Shown: in pieces, positions 32,191-43,997 of the stretch
Numbering within the stretch: the first letter of the stretch is position 1
Layout of the letters: every line of letters starts with the position of its first letter
Origin: Euborellia annulipes
Taxonomy: Eukaryota > Arthropoda > Insecta > Dermaptera > Anisolabididae
Length of the DNA: 64,000 nucleotides
Assembly (NCBI GenBank): GCA_023213315.1
Contig: JAKCPI010002466.1
Location: 62,001-126,000, forward strand
Reading direction: 5' to 3'
Notes under the pieces: generated by a model
Databases searched by the model: none
Seen by the model: only the letters and a program-made list of their open reading frames with translations
What the model was told of the DNA's origin: nothing
Position numbers and translations under genes: made by a program

Positions 32191-32788
32191 CTAAAATACA
32201 TAATTTTAAACAGTTTTTATTCTTATATGTTTGCTAAAAAGTTAATAATTTTTGGATTTATAATGAAAGATGACTTTTGACTTTTTTTTCAGACCATCAA
32301 ATAAAATTATTCCTATACTGTACAAATAATAAAGCTCTCAATGTTCCAGTTTCTCATTTATTAAATAATTTAATAGCAAATGGAAATTACTTTTTTTTTT
32401 GTTCCTTTTATTACTCTATTAAAATATAATTATAATATTAAAAGAGCGAGAGCGAAATACCGTAGTTGCGTTATATCAATGAATGTTGAACACGATATTC
32501 TTTCTCTTATTTTTTTTAATGATATAGAGCCCAAAATTCTACTTCAATTAATTCTAATTATTGCTCTCATTAAATGGTCTGTCTGTCTGTCTTGTTCTTT
32601 ACGTTATTTAAATTGAAATTTCCTTTTAATTTCATTCTAACTTCATAAATTAAATATGTTCATATAAATTAGAAACTTGAATTCATTGATCGGGGGTGTT
32701 TTTTAAATCTAAATTTTCCATCCTAAAAATATTCGATGATTATTTCCCCTGTTAAGTGTTATGAGCCCAATATCTGTCTATGTTTGTA
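32191..32788. other. AT-rich spacer, no gene seen
   Basis: Poly(T) tracts and a short (GTCT)n at 32577-32592. The 78-codon frame at 32380 has no recognisable domain. Confidence 0.5.
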
Positions 32789-32796
32789 GTCACGAT

Positions 32797-33115
32797 TAAG
32801 GGTGTTCGATTATGTAAAAAAAAATCGATTATTTCGATTAATCGATTATGCAATAATAAATAATCGATTATACAATAATAAATAATCGATTATTTCGGTT
32901 AATCGATTATACAATAATAAATAATCGATTAATTCGATTAATATATTATTAATATAATATTAATATAATATTCCGATTAATCTATTATGGGAAATAATCG
33001 ATAATCGATTATTTTTTTCCATTTCATTCGACCTTTTTTTATAATAAGTTTCCCCCGCTTTTTTAAAGGGAAATGATCGAATCTTTTTCATAATCGATTA
33101 TTTCGCACAGGCCTA
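32797..33115. mobile_element. hAT-like MITE M13 with internal AATCGATT repeats
   Basis: Starts TAAGGGTGTTCGATTATG and ends TTTCGCACAGGCCTA, weakly inverted. Target copies are gtcacgat at 32789-32796 and gtcac (33116-33120), the rest of which is displaced to 33531-33533 by M12. The interior is a tandem array of about 22-base units with TAATCGATTAT and ACAATAATAAA. Confidence 0.65.
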
Positions 33116-33120
33116 GTCAC

Positions 33121-33522
33121 CATAGGCGCCGGAACTGGGGGGGGGGGGCAAGGGTACATTGCATTACATTGGCATCCTACAGGGGGGGGGGGGGGCAGAG
33201 GGGGGCAATATGTCTTCTTTTATTTCATTTATTTTTAAAAATGATATATTTTTACATGTGAAAAATAAAATTTTCTAAATTAAAAAAAAATTAAAAGAGT
33301 AAGAAATTCATTTTTTTCCAAATTTTTTCCAAAAATTTTTGATAAAATCACTACCAAATTTTTTAAAATTTTAATTTTATTAAAATTGTGATTTTATTTA
33401 AAAGTTTTATAGTAGATTTGTTTTTGTTTTATACTATTTGAACATATTAAATTATTTTAATTTTCTAAAAAAAATTTTTTTGCCCCCCCCCCCCCTGATT
33501 CAAATTCGTTCCGGCGCCCCTG
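33121..33522. mobile_element. hAT-like MITE M12, inserted at the M13 boundary
   Basis: Ends CATAGGCGCCGGAACT and CGTTCCGGCGCCCCTG are inverted. TSD ctagtcac (33113-33120) and ctagttac (33523-33530) match at 7 of 8 bases. G and C runs sit next to the ends. It lies across the right target duplication of M13, so it is younger. Confidence 0.8.
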
Positions 33523-33796
33523 CTAGTTACGATTAAGGAAAAACTTTTTTATCGAATTTAAACGAAATTTCGTAATCAAGAAAATGGAAAAAAATTTAAT
33601 AGATTTAATTTGATGTATAAATCAAAATATCTCCTCAACTTTAAAACCCGAACAGAGCCGGGAACCCGTCCCAGAATCTTCAGAAATATCTCCTCAACTA
33701 TCAACTTCACCGAAATAACAAACAAATACAAAATTGTCCTATTCATAATAATTATTAATTGAAATTATTTCAATTTTTTTTTTTTTTTTTTTTTTT

Positions 33797-34072
33797 AAAG
33801 AATGGAAGGAGGTAGCAGCCAGAAAGGAGTGTCTCCAAAACAATGAAACTCCCAGATATTCGCGACGTTTCGGTCCAAATTTATTTGACCATCATCAGGC
33901 AATCAGGAGTTGTCATATGTAAATTTATATAAATATATTTAATCATATGTTGCTTCGGACTTGTTAATGACATTAACGTCAAATAAATTTGGACCGAAAC
34001 GTCGCGAATATCTGGGAGTTTCATTGTTTTGGAGACACTCCTTTCGGCTGCTACCTCCTTCCATTCTTTTAA
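33797..34072. mobile_element. Long foldback with exact CTGATGA hammerhead-like core
   Basis: Arms 33797-33889 and about 33978-34072 are nearly perfect inverted repeats. On the minus strand at 33862-33899 the centre reads CTGATGA, T, GGTC stem, 11-base loop, GACC stem, GAAACGTC. The plus-strand counterpart keeps GGACC and GAAACGTC but has lost CTGATGA. The frame at 33881-34141 is a by-product of the inverted repeat. Confidence 0.78.
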
Positions 34073-34830
34073 GATATTAATCACAGCCACTTCCACACTC
34101 AACAAATATTTCAACTTTTGTTTGAATAAATTTTTCAACATTCTCCTTCTAAATTAACTCACCCTTTGCTTTTAAAAAGTTAAGACTTGTTTTTATTTTA
34201 TTTTTTTATTTTACAAAACATAATAATATTCATTAATATCTAAACAAAAAATAATTTTTTTTTTTTATTTAAGTACATGCGCTTGACTAATTTAAAACAT
34301 AGCGGGGAGGGATGTTAATTTAAATATTCTTTTTAAATGTAAATTAATTTACAACATTGTTTGTTCAACGAACCATTAATTCTATAAAAAAAGACAAAAA
34401 AAACAAAATGGCTCTCTTTTTAATAATAAAACCCTTTTGCAATCAAGAACCCTGAAATAAAAAGACTGGAACATACATATTAAATCAATTTATGGTCTTT
34501 ATTTATCTACGCTCTTCGACTTTCATTTCAATTGTTAGTAAGTTTTAGAAAAAAAAAATTTAATTTAATTAATATCTTGTCTTAAAGTCTTTGCATTAAG
34601 TTGACTTAACTTAGATTAACAGAAGGTGGAAATTTCCATGTTTGTAAATATTCCCTCTCGCTTGCCACCCCCGCATGCCCCATGTAATTAGTTGGACCAA
34701 CTTTTAGAGAGAGAGAGGAAAATAAGCTTCGTTCGTTCGAAAACTTTTCTAAGCAAAAAAAAAATGAAAAAATTTCTAATACATGTCATTTGGAAATAGT
34801 TCTTAATAGAGTGAGAGAGCAAAGATATTT
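34073..34830. other. AT-rich spacer, no gene seen
   Basis: Poly(T) and a (GA)n run at 34707-34719. Nothing else recognised. Confidence 0.5.
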
Positions 34831-34835
34831 TTTAA

Positions 34836-34975
34836 AGTCTTTTCAGAAACTTTGGCTATATAGACTTTTAACGACACAATTATTTAGATACCATATATAC
34901 ATGGGTGGTCAGCCAGGCACATCATTTGGTATCCGAATGATTTAAATAAATATTCATCCCACTTCCTGGGGCAGG
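34836..34975 (-). mobile_element. SINE fragment
   Basis: AAGTCTTTTCAGAAAC near the left, GGGTGGTCAGCCAGGC, then ATCATTTGGTATCCGAATGA, the same central inverted repeat as the S-family SINEs. Decayed, without poly(A) or TSD. Confidence 0.45.
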
Positions 34976-35005
34976 AGATTATCTATTTTTTTTTTAATTT
35001 ATAAA

Positions 35006-35275
35006 TTACTAGCTGCGCAGCCCGTCTATTGATTTTTTTTATAGTTAAATTATTGTATAATTTTTTCCACGCTTTCGATGTTTCCCGGTGGAATAATATA
35101 TATATTTATAATAGAGTATATAATTCCAATGACAATACATGTTTGATACCATTGAATTTTAAATAATTTAAAATTAGAGGGCAAAAAAATTTTATAATTT
35201 CTTATAAAGCTAAATTTTAGCACTATTTCTTTGTATTCTCTAGTGGGTTTCATAGTGGGCCAATATCTCCGTTTA
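35006..35275. repeat. TACTAGCTGCGCAGCCCG-type repeat end
   Basis: ACTAGCTGCGCAGCCCGTC resembles the start of the repeat at 47054 (ACTAGACGCAAAGCCCCGCC) and, from general knowledge, a class of arthropod retroposon-like ends. The following 240 bases are AT-rich with CCGTTTAGCGCGTTAAC at 35268. Class uncertain. Confidence 0.35.
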
Positions 35276-35337
35276 GCGCGTTAACCTCCATGAAAAGAGG
35301 GAATTTTAATTTCTATTATATATTCTATACTATATAT

Positions 35338-35612
35338 GGACTCTGTTATGCATTAGTGTGTCAAGTGCCAAAAAAATTAAAAATTGAGTTAAGCACGGAA
35401 TATTGTTTCAAATGCTATAATTAATAGTATTTTTTATGAAATATGTCCTAAAAAAATTTATATTTAATGTTACTTGCACAATTGACAAAAAAAAAAAAAT
35501 TACATATTGTATAATCCAATGAAAACAAAAAACTTTAATGTTAATTTTCTCAAAACTCTGCAATATCCTTTAAATAAGTTGGCGCTTGACACACTAATGC
35601 GTAACAAGGTCC
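35338..35612. mobile_element. Palindromic MITE, GGACCCTGTTACGC family, copy 2
   Basis: Begins GGACTCTGTTATGCATTAG and ends ACACTAATGCGTAACAAGG then TCC, in the orientation opposite to copy 1. The small frame at 35507 lies across it and is spurious. Confidence 0.78.
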
Positions 35613-36506
35613 AATTGTGCTGTTTTATTTCAACTCTTAAAATGAATTTTTGTTTCAATTATCTCTCTGCATTTTCAATCATATTGTATTTAAAGAATTT
35701 CCATATTAACATTCTTGAATAAATTTTCAAATCAGATCGTCGAGATGACCTTCTAGAGGAATGCAATATCCTTTAAATAATATTATTGTCGAGCTTAAAT
35801 TGCAAATATTGACTGTTTGTATGTTGAACCGTCGACATGATGACCTACATCTATGTATGTGCGTTCAATATACATATTCGTATATATAATAATAAAAGGA
35901 AGTAACGAGAGTTTGTGTGTGCGTGTGTCGTTCGTTGATGGCTGTGAAATCCTTGGGATTCGTCACAAATCCACGTTCCATCCATCCACCTCTCTTTGTC
36001 CTAGAGAGGAGATGTCTCTCCCCAACTTCCCTCACACACACACACACCAACTGTAGATCGTTCTAGCGTGAGAGAACATCGTCAAAATTAATTTACTCGC
36101 TTAAAAGCGCGAGCACGGGAGTTGTATGTATGTATATATATATACTGTATATGTGTGTGTGTGTATTTGTCTGTCTGCCTGAGTGGGGGTGGTGTGTGTG
36201 TGTGTGAGATGATGCGCTGCTGATGGATGGATATAAGCGTGTGTGAGTGAAATCTACTTTTAATTAGATTAAAATACATTTTAGAGAAAACAAATATTGA
36301 TTTTAGTGTCAAGTCTCGTCGTTGCAACAACTATGCATAAAAAACAACAAAAAAAAACGTTTTTATTATGGGATATATAACTTCATGACTTTGTCTAAAT
36401 AATAGTTAAATAATTAAACTCTTATCCCAACAATTCATTAATATTAGCAAAATGGATTGGAGGCCATTTTTTCAACTCCTGCGGATGGGTTCACTCATCC
36501 ATCCAA
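35613..36506. other. Spacer with microsatellites
   Basis: TGCAATATCCTTTAAATAA occurs at 35559-35577 and 35761-35779, a short local duplication. GT/CA tracts lie at 35914-35926, 36031-36046, 36150-36165 and 36191-36207. Small frames on both strands (35853-36056, 36088-36330) read through these tracts and are not genes. Confidence 0.55.
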
Positions 36507-37040
36507 CAGAGGCGTCATTTGGGGTACTTTACTGATGCACTTTTCCAGTTTTGTTCGATTTTCTCAAAATTCGCTCCAAAGAATTTGATTAAAATTCAAA
36601 AATCAATTATTTTTTAGATGCTCTTTCAAATGTATTCTCATTTTGCCATTGAAATCTTCTAAAGACCACTGTACTCGTCTACTTCATAGGAAGGATAGGA
36701 GAAATGGTAACAAAATATAAATATTTTCCCATACTAATAAATTTTACATCTTGAATTCTAATATATCGGCCGAAACTATATTTATGTCGACACTAAAAAT
36801 CTGGTGTGACAAGCACAGAACACAACTTTCGATTACCTCAGGTAAGAGAAATTTGTGTGCTATGAGACTGTCACACCAGATTTTTAAATTTTATATTATT
36901 CTAAATAAAATATTTCATAATTTACGTACGGATATACAAACTGTAAAAAATTAAAAAATTAATTCTAAATTTGGGACACCTAATTTTAAGGATATTTTAA
37001 GAAAAAATATTTGCCCCCCCCTTAAGAAATGACGCCACTG
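36507..37040. mobile_element. MITE with GGCGTCATTT ends, split by Element A
   Basis: CAGAGGCGTCATTTGGGG at the left and CTTAAGAAATGACGCCACTG at the right are inverted, with C and G runs next to them. Element A fragment A12 lies inside. I do not find a TSD. Confidence 0.55.
36522..36886 (-). mobile_element. Element A fragment A12
   Basis: Reverse copy from the TACTTTACTGATGCAC body to the 5-prime hairpin (GTCACACCAGATTTTT). The microsatellite and 3-prime hairpin half is missing. The X-box is deleted to AATGGTAACAAAATAT. Confidence 0.8.
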
Positions 37041-38850
37041 GAAGCTAACATTTTAGTTTCCTTTTAATTTGAAACGTTGATTTAAATTTTTTACGATCAC
37101 TTTTCAGGTTAATAGTACTGGGAAGTAAAAAATTCAGACTCTCGTATAGGGAGGGCTACTCTAGAAATGAGGGATTATCTTAAAAATTCTATAGACAATT
37201 TTTTTTAATATAATTTAGAGTCTTTTTTGCCCATTAAGAAAGACAATTTTTTTTTTAATTAACCTTTTCAAAAATTAGGGTTTTAATTTGTATTTATTTT
37301 AAATTATAATAACTGCCGGGGGGACTTTCAACACTCTCGTTTCTTGGGGCTACCTATCAAGAGGCAAATTTTCATTTATTATAATCACTTTTTTGTCACT
37401 TGTTGGATCTTTTTTTTTCAAAATTAGATGAGAAGCGAGTTAATTATCTCAAAAACTATTCACTTTTAGAGAAAAAAAGTGAATGAAAGTCTTTTAAATT
37501 GGTTTAATTTATCATACCAAAAATTACAAATTTCAAAATTAAAAAAAAAAAAAGAAAAAGATTATGAGGTAAAGTAAAATTTCCGGTGGAAAAACTTGAT
37601 ACAGATATACGATTTTAGTAAAAGAAATACAAAGTTTTATTTAACTGGCCGGTTGCGTTTTTAAGAAATCGTGATCACATACACACACACACAATCGGTG
37701 GGAACTCAGAAATGTGTAAATCACAAAAATGTTGAGGTGGCAATACAATACTTTCTCTAAAGTAAAAAAAAAAAAAAAAAAATGGAGGAAAAAGTGCGTG
37801 GTGGCACTCTTAAGTAAATAATCAATAAAAACGAAAGAGCATGATGAAACCCTAGATGATGATCCTTCCTTATTCCTTTAATGGATTTACTTGCTTTTGC
37901 CCATCATTAATTATCAACAGAGATTGGTATCTAATTTACATGGAATACTATTTTTAAAACAGCCATCACGTGACTAAATTAAAATTCATTTACATGTCAC
38001 TTAATCTATAATTTAGTAATGGCGTAAAATTAGTAGACTATCTATTCTCTTATCTTTTTTAAATGATAAGGCATGTGATAGCAATTTCCTTTTAATTTCT
38101 GCATTATGGTAAAGAAAAAGTATTATGATCATGAAAAATTTAACTTTTGCTTTTTGAGTGAATCGGACCCTGGGAGGCGCTCAAAATGGTGGTTTTCTCA
38201 CCATTCTACCTACGCCATACCAAATAAACTCTGTATTTTTAAATAAATATTTATTCAATAAATAAACGATACATACGCAAGTCAAATTATACAGAAATGG
38301 GAAAGTAGATGTTTATTTATTTCGAAATCAATCTCCCCCAAGAGTTAGGCTAAGGGAGAATCGCTTTTACTTCTGAAGGTCCCTCAACCGTAAACAAATT
38401 AAATTTGAGCCCTTAAACCACAGGGATTAAAATCTCTCCCTTCAGGTGCTGCTGCTATTATTCCATTCATTTCAAAGATCAAACGTCTCCTATTTTACCA
38501 TAAAATCTAATATTGTCAAGGTATTAAAGGGCAGCCACTTAATTTCAATACAAATATGAAAACAATGTCAACATCAAGTTTGGGGTCAACAAGGATGGAT
38601 GGCCCAGATGAAGAAGGCTGAAGAACTTCCGCTGGAAGTCACCGACACAATTTTCCCGAAAATACAATGTATTTGTAAAGTCTAATGCCGCAGCAGCCAA
38701 ATCAAAGTGTTTTTAAAATTCAGCGATACTCAACCTTTTTCTTTCTTTAGCCACAAGTAAAAAAAAAAAATTATTTCATATTATTTAAATAGAACAAATA
38801 AAATATTTATTGAATGTCAACAAATCCTCAAGCAAGCCCAAGATTGGAAT
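37041..38850. other. AT-rich stretch without recognised gene
   Basis: Long poly(A) (37764-37782), CA repeat (37680-37691) and scattered AT-rich sequence. No inverted-end element or coding frame found. Confidence 0.5.
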
Positions 38851-39245
38851 ATTGGATCTCGCCAAAATAGCTCCGAGGCAAACGCTATGAGAAGAGGGAG
38901 TTGCTGTGACATCCCGTTCCGTGGAAGGAACGTAAAGAAGATTCCCTCTTAGTGATGCATACTTCGAAAGGAGTAGGCTACACGCCGGTGCTGAGGGAGT
39001 CCCTCAAACTAGGACATCCTCCATAGCATAGAAGAGGCTGGATATAAGGAGCCGGTTGGAACCAGAAATAAGGATTAGTTCACTAGCTAGAAACGAACGA
39101 AGGAGGAGGAGTTAGAGATAGGAAATGATGTAACTTCACGGGGTACCGGTAGATGGCTACGGCCAGAGGCCGGTTGGGTTTGAGGTGTGTGTCTTCGGGC
39201 ACGAAAGCACCTCGGGTAAATGAACGGGGATCCCGGTAGGAATTT
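38850..39245. other. GC-richer island of unknown nature
   Basis: About 400 bases with clearly higher G+C and CpG content than the surroundings, including GGGGTACCGGTAGATGGC and GCCAGAGGCCGGTTGGG. No frame over 60 codons crosses it. TGTGACATCCCG at 38908 could be the start of a solo LTR, but I cannot find a matching CA end with a duplicated target. Other possibilities are a decayed retrotransposon or a regulatory island. Confidence 0.3.
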
Positions 39246-39322
39246 CAAATAATAATAGAACTAATTTTTAAAAAATATAATTTTTCAAAATTCTTGTATT
39301 TTGCTGACATTTTATCTAAGGC

Positions 39323-39535
39323 ATGGGTGGACAAACTTTAAAGGCTTAAAAAGTCAAATTTATATCCTTTTCGGCTACAATATTTGCTTTAAACTACTAC
39401 ATGGCATCGGGTATTTAATTTTAATCAATAGGATTATTACCGAATACACTTAATTAAAATAAAATAGGGGAATATTTTAATTTGAATATCCTCCTAGAGT
39501 CACATGGGGCCGGCGAGCCGTGGTTTGGCTCTAGT
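39323..39535. mobile_element. Decayed hAT-like MITE
   Basis: CATGGGTGGACAAACTTTAA and GAGCCGTGGTTTGGCTCTAG are imperfect inverted ends of a type common in hAT elements. No TSD is readable. Confidence 0.35.
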
Positions 39536-40546
39536 GGGATATAACAACTGTATCTCGTGTCTCATTGTGGCCAATCGAAAGGAAAAAATTTCCAGAAATC
39601 TTAAAGTTCAAGTTTTTAAAAATAATCGCGTGTCACATATAAATACGAGCTATTTATGTTTATGATTACGTGGCGCCGATTTAAAAAAAAGCACATCTAC
39701 CGCCTTCTCTTAATAAAATGCCCATTTACTACACCTCTGATTTTGTTTTCCTCAATTAGAGTTAGAATGTTGTCTAGGAAGTTAGACAGAAAGTGGGTCA
39801 CAAATAGGAAAACTAATTTAATATAATTTCAATTCTAAAAGGTCACGAAAATTGTTTTTCAGTTCAATGATTATTTGGGTGGAATAAACACCTTTGATAA
39901 ACGATAATTGTAGAAATCATTTGCATAATTTGAAGATTTACTTACATATATAGAGATGAACAAAATATTGAGATAGAGAGAGATGGAGAGATTGCTTACC
40001 TGCAACAAAAAGAGAGAAACAAAAATAATTAATTTTCCAGGTATGAGTAGAATTAAATTAATTCTTAAGGAAAAATTAAATTATTATTATTATTAGAGGA
40101 GTTTTTAATTATAGACCACATGTATTTATTAAAAATCTAAAAAAAAGAACGCGATTGTTTTAAATTTAAAACTTTAAATCTGATCCGATCCAGGAAATGG
40201 ATTGAAATCTATCTATAGGATTGGGATTTAAACCAAACCTCTCTTAGGAACTAAATTCTCTATCAAAGACAATTTTGTTCCTGGATTAAAAAAAAAATTA
40301 TTTAATTATTTTTAACAGGAACTGTATCACCAAATCTGGACCATGAAAAAAATAAAAAGATTGAATGAAAACGATTTGATAAAAGGATCGGATCTGAAAA
40401 TAAGTTTTAAAGTTCGAAGATCCAATCTATAATCCGGATTTTGAAAATGAGATGAAATTGAGGATCATGATCTCTACAGTTACTTGATCTGCAGATATTT
40501 TAGTGGAATTTGTACATTCCTGATCTGTGTGCGCTCCGAAACTATT
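39536..40546. other. AT-rich spacer, no gene seen
   Basis: Contains short GA-rich repeats (39971-39991) and several GATCCGATC-like words near 40180-40440. Nothing recognised. Confidence 0.5.
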
Positions 40547-41568
40547 TACTTTCTCGTACCCTATATATGAAATATATAGAGAGAGAAAGTATTGCGATCA
40601 TGTCAAAAATTCGATGTCCAGATTTTGATGGATATACATGTTTTGAGGTCCCCTGAGTCCAAAAAAAGTGGGTCCCGCAAATTGGTCGTGTGTGTGTGTG
40701 TGTCTGTGTGTGTGTAACGATTTTTTTAGCATGAAGGAATTGAGCTACCGGATTGAAATTTTATATTTAACTTAGGTACCTTTGAAGAATCTCAAAATAA
40801 GCTTTTGAACAAAATCGGCCAAAAAGTACTAGTACTTTACTGATGTACTTTTTCAGTTTTTTTTGATTTTCTCAAAATTCCCTCCAAGGATTTTTTTTTT
40901 AAATTCATAAATCAACTATTTTTTAGATGCTCTTTAAAATGTATATTCTCATTTTGCCGTTGAAATCTTCTGAAGACCACTTTACTCTTGTTCTTCATAG
41001 GAAAGATAGAAATGGTTGCCATGGTAACCGAATTTAAATCTTTTTCTTTTTATTAGATTAAAAATCAATTATTATTTAAATTCCCATTTATTTTTATTTT
41101 ATTTGTGTCTTTAATTGTTTCAAAGAAAACATATATGTCTCTCTCTCACTTGCAAACATTATCGTCTCTCTCTACTCTTTTTAAATTCCCTTTCCACCTT
41201 ATCTTCGCAAGGAACAATGTTAATTTCCTATAGGGATTTGTATGTTAATTTCGATTCAAAAGGGGGTCCCCTTTGGAACTTTTTAGGCATTTAAAATTTT
41301 TTTTTCCAATTCTTATGAAATTTTGTATTTATTTACGAATCTATATTGTGTATAAAATGTCCAAATATGAGATTAAAATTTTGAAAAATAACCATAGTTT
41401 ATTTGAAGCAGTCAACATTTAAAATGCAAGTTTGAAACTAAGGTGCTATCGGAAACTAAATATATCTCGACACAAAAAATCTGGTGTGACCTGCACGGTG
41501 CGCAACTTTCTCTTACCGAAGGGTAAGAGAAAGTTGTGTGCTGTGCGCCAGTCACACCAGATTTTTTT
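40547..41568 (-). mobile_element. Element A copy A16, long variant
   Basis: Reverse copy from TACTTTCTCGTACC to GTCACACCAGATTTTTTT. After the X-box (GGTTGCCATGGTAACC) it carries about 400 extra bases (41030-41445) before the hairpin end, where standard copies have about 70. The same insert in the same place is in A13 (52196-53236), so this is a distinct subfamily. Frames here are spurious. Confidence 0.85.
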
Positions 41569-41846
41569 AATTAAGAGAGAATTTTCCAGAGATGTTTTTA
41601 GGCTGTCATTAATTCATTATACATATAATGTCATTAATTCATTATACATATAGTAATGGGCGAAAAATTGATCGCCAGAGGCGAGCAATTCGGCTGCATA
41701 GTCGTGGTCAGAATATTTTTTCGGAAGGTAATTTCTAACAATATTTAAAAATTTTTACACCATATTTCTCTTTGATTATAATTTCTATGATTTTACATAT
41801 CTCCTATTGGCGTAGTTTCCTGATTTAAGAGGCAAAAATATAAAAC

Positions 41847-42523
41847 AAAAATCTGGTGTGACTGGCGCACAGCACACAACTTTCTCTTACCTTCGGTAAT
41901 CGAAAGTTGTGTACTGTGCTTGTAACACCAGATTTTTCGTGTCGAAATATATTTAGTTCCCGACAGTACGGTACATTTGAATTCAGATGTAAAATTTATA
42001 AGTATGGGAAAATATTTATATTTTGTTATCATGGCAACCATTTCTCCTATCTTTCATATGAAACACAAGAGTAAAGTGGTCTTCAGAAGATTTCAATCGC
42101 AAAATGAGAATATACATTTTAAAGAGCTTCTAAAAAATAATTGATTTTTGAATTTAAAAAAAATCGTTGGAGCAAATTTTGAGAAAATCGAAAAAAACTG
42201 AAAAAGTACATCAGTAAAGTACTAGTACTCTTTGGCCGATTTTGATTAAAAGCTTATTTTTCCGGTCCGGGGGGTGTTTAACTTAAATATAAAATTTCAA
42301 CCTCGTAGCACAATTCCTTCATGCTTAAAATTGAACACACACCCACCCACCCACACACCCACACACCCACAGACAGACCATGTCGCGAAAACCACTTTTT
42401 TGGATTCAGGGGACCTCAAAACGTGTATATCCATCAAAATCTCGACATCGAATTTTTGACATGAATCCAATACTTTCTCTCTATATATATATATTACATA
42501 TATACATAGGTAAGAGAAAGTAA
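41847..42523 (+). mobile_element. Element A copy A9
   Basis: Full-length, very similar to A8. X-box is GTTATCATGGCAACC. Microsatellite is CACACCCACCC-type (42334-42376). It ends in the 3-prime hairpin, 52 bases before the inverted copy A17. Confidence 0.88.
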
Positions 42524-42575
42524 AAAAGAAATTACATTTTAATAAAAGAGACTAATATTTATAATCTTTAATTAT

Positions 42576-43102
42576 TACTTTCTCTTACCTATATGTATAT
42601 GTTAAAATATACATATATATAGAGAGAAAGTAATGGATTCATGTCAAAAATTCGATGTCGAGATTTTGATGGATATACACGTTTTGATGTCCCGTGAATC
42701 CAAAAAGTGGTTTTCGCGACATGGTCTCTCTGTCTGTCTGTGTGTTTAATTTAAAGCATGAAGGAAGTGAGCTATGAGGTTGAAATTTTATATTTAATTT
42801 AAAAACCCCCCCGGGAGCATGAAAATAAGCTTTTAAACAAAATCGGCCAAAGAGTACTAATACTTTACTGATGCACTTTTCCAGTTTTTTTCGATTTTCT
42901 CAAAATTCGCTCCAACGATTTTGATTAAGAAATGGTTGCCCTGGTAACAAAATATAAATATTTTCCCATACTTATAAATTTTACATCTTGAAAATCGAAT
43001 TTCCCGTACTGTCAGAAACTAAATACATGTTGACACAAAAAATATGTAGTGACAAGCACAGTACACATGTTGGGTGCTGTGCGCCAGTTACACCAGATTT
43101 TA
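42576..43102 (-). mobile_element. Element A copy A17, internally deleted
   Basis: Reverse orientation, tail-to-tail with A9. It lacks the ATCAATTATTTTTTAGATGC body region and most of the inner hairpin arm. The X-box is GGTTGCCCTGGTAAC. It ends CAGTTACACCAGATTTT. Confidence 0.82.
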
Positions 43103-43170
43103 AAAAATCATTTTTACTTTTAACATTTTTAAAGGTAAAATATAAGAGAATCCCGAGAATTAAATTAAAT

Positions 43171-43484
43171 AAAAGTAAAAATAAAATAAAAAAAAGATTT
43201 TTAAAAAAATGCTTTTATTTAAATTGAACTAAAAGAGAGAAATAAGAAAGAAATAATTTAATTGTTCTTGTTAAAATTTTTTAATATTTGACTTAAAATA
43301 AAAGCGTGGGGCGCTTCGAAGTGATTCCGAGGCTCGCGCCCCACGCTTTTATTTTAAGTCATAAATATTAAAAAATTTTAACAAGAACAATTAAATTATT
43401 TCTTTCTTATTTCTCTCTTTTTAGTTCAATTTAAATAAAAGCATTTTTTTTAAAATCTTTTTTTTTATTTTATTTTTATTTTAA
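43171..43484. repeat. Very long palindrome, about 145-bp arms
   Basis: Left arm 43171-43314 and right arm 43336-43484 are almost exact complements. The loop is about 21 bases and the arms end in GTGGGGCGC and GCGCCCCAC. The stem would be one of the most stable structures in the window. No coding capacity. Confidence 0.9.
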
Positions 43485-43526
43485 GCTTTTTAGTCTTTTA
43501 GTCTTATCAAAAATCATCAATATGAT

Positions 43527-43930
43527 AAAGTACCACATTAGTTTGGCCTGTATTGATTTGGTTCAATTGAAAAATTATTCATTATCATAAAAAAATGACT
43601 CGTAAATATCAAAATTCAAAACTATAGTTAATAGGGCCTTATTTGCGTGAGGCTTCAAATAAAGTACCACATTAGTTTGGTCTATTTTGATCAAAACCAC
43701 CATATAGTGGCGTCATCAAAAATGACTCTTAAGTATTACATTTCACACCTCTAGCCCATCGGGAAGTCTTTTGAAATTACATTAATTCACGAAGGGTTTC
43801 AAATAAAGTACCACATTAGTTTGGTCCATTTTGGTAAAACCAAACTCACAATTTGCGTCATCAAAAATGACTCTTAAATATCAAATTTCACACCTCTAGC
43901 TCATCGGGAAGTGTCCTTAACAAAGCCATA
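43527..43930. repeat. Tandem repeat, three units of about 134-145 bp
   Basis: Units begin AAAGTACCACATTAGTTTGG at 43527, 43661 and 43805 and share ATGACTC, TTAAATATCAAATTTCAC and ACCTCTAGCTCATCGGGAAG in order. The first unit is the most diverged. It lies directly downstream of the long palindrome. I do not recognise the family. Confidence 0.85.
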
Positions 43931-43997
43931 AAGTTGGTGACCTTGAAAGAGTAAGTTAAATAAAAGCATTTAATAATTAATAATAAAAACAAATAGA

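Noticed and set aside
32797..33115. AATCGATT repeats as a satellite array or replication origin
   Set aside because: They are confined within hAT-like ends of M13 (and similar words in M4), so they are better explained as element interior.
36548..36600. ACTGATGCACTTTTCC in Element A as a hammerhead core
   Set aside because: CTGATG is followed by C or T, not A, and GAAA with a paired stem is absent. The hammerhead-like signal belongs to the foldback family only.
38908..39237. Solo LTR starting TGTGACATCCCG
   Set aside because: No matching CA end with target duplication, no polyadenylation context and no second LTR found. Listed only as an unclassified GC-rich island.
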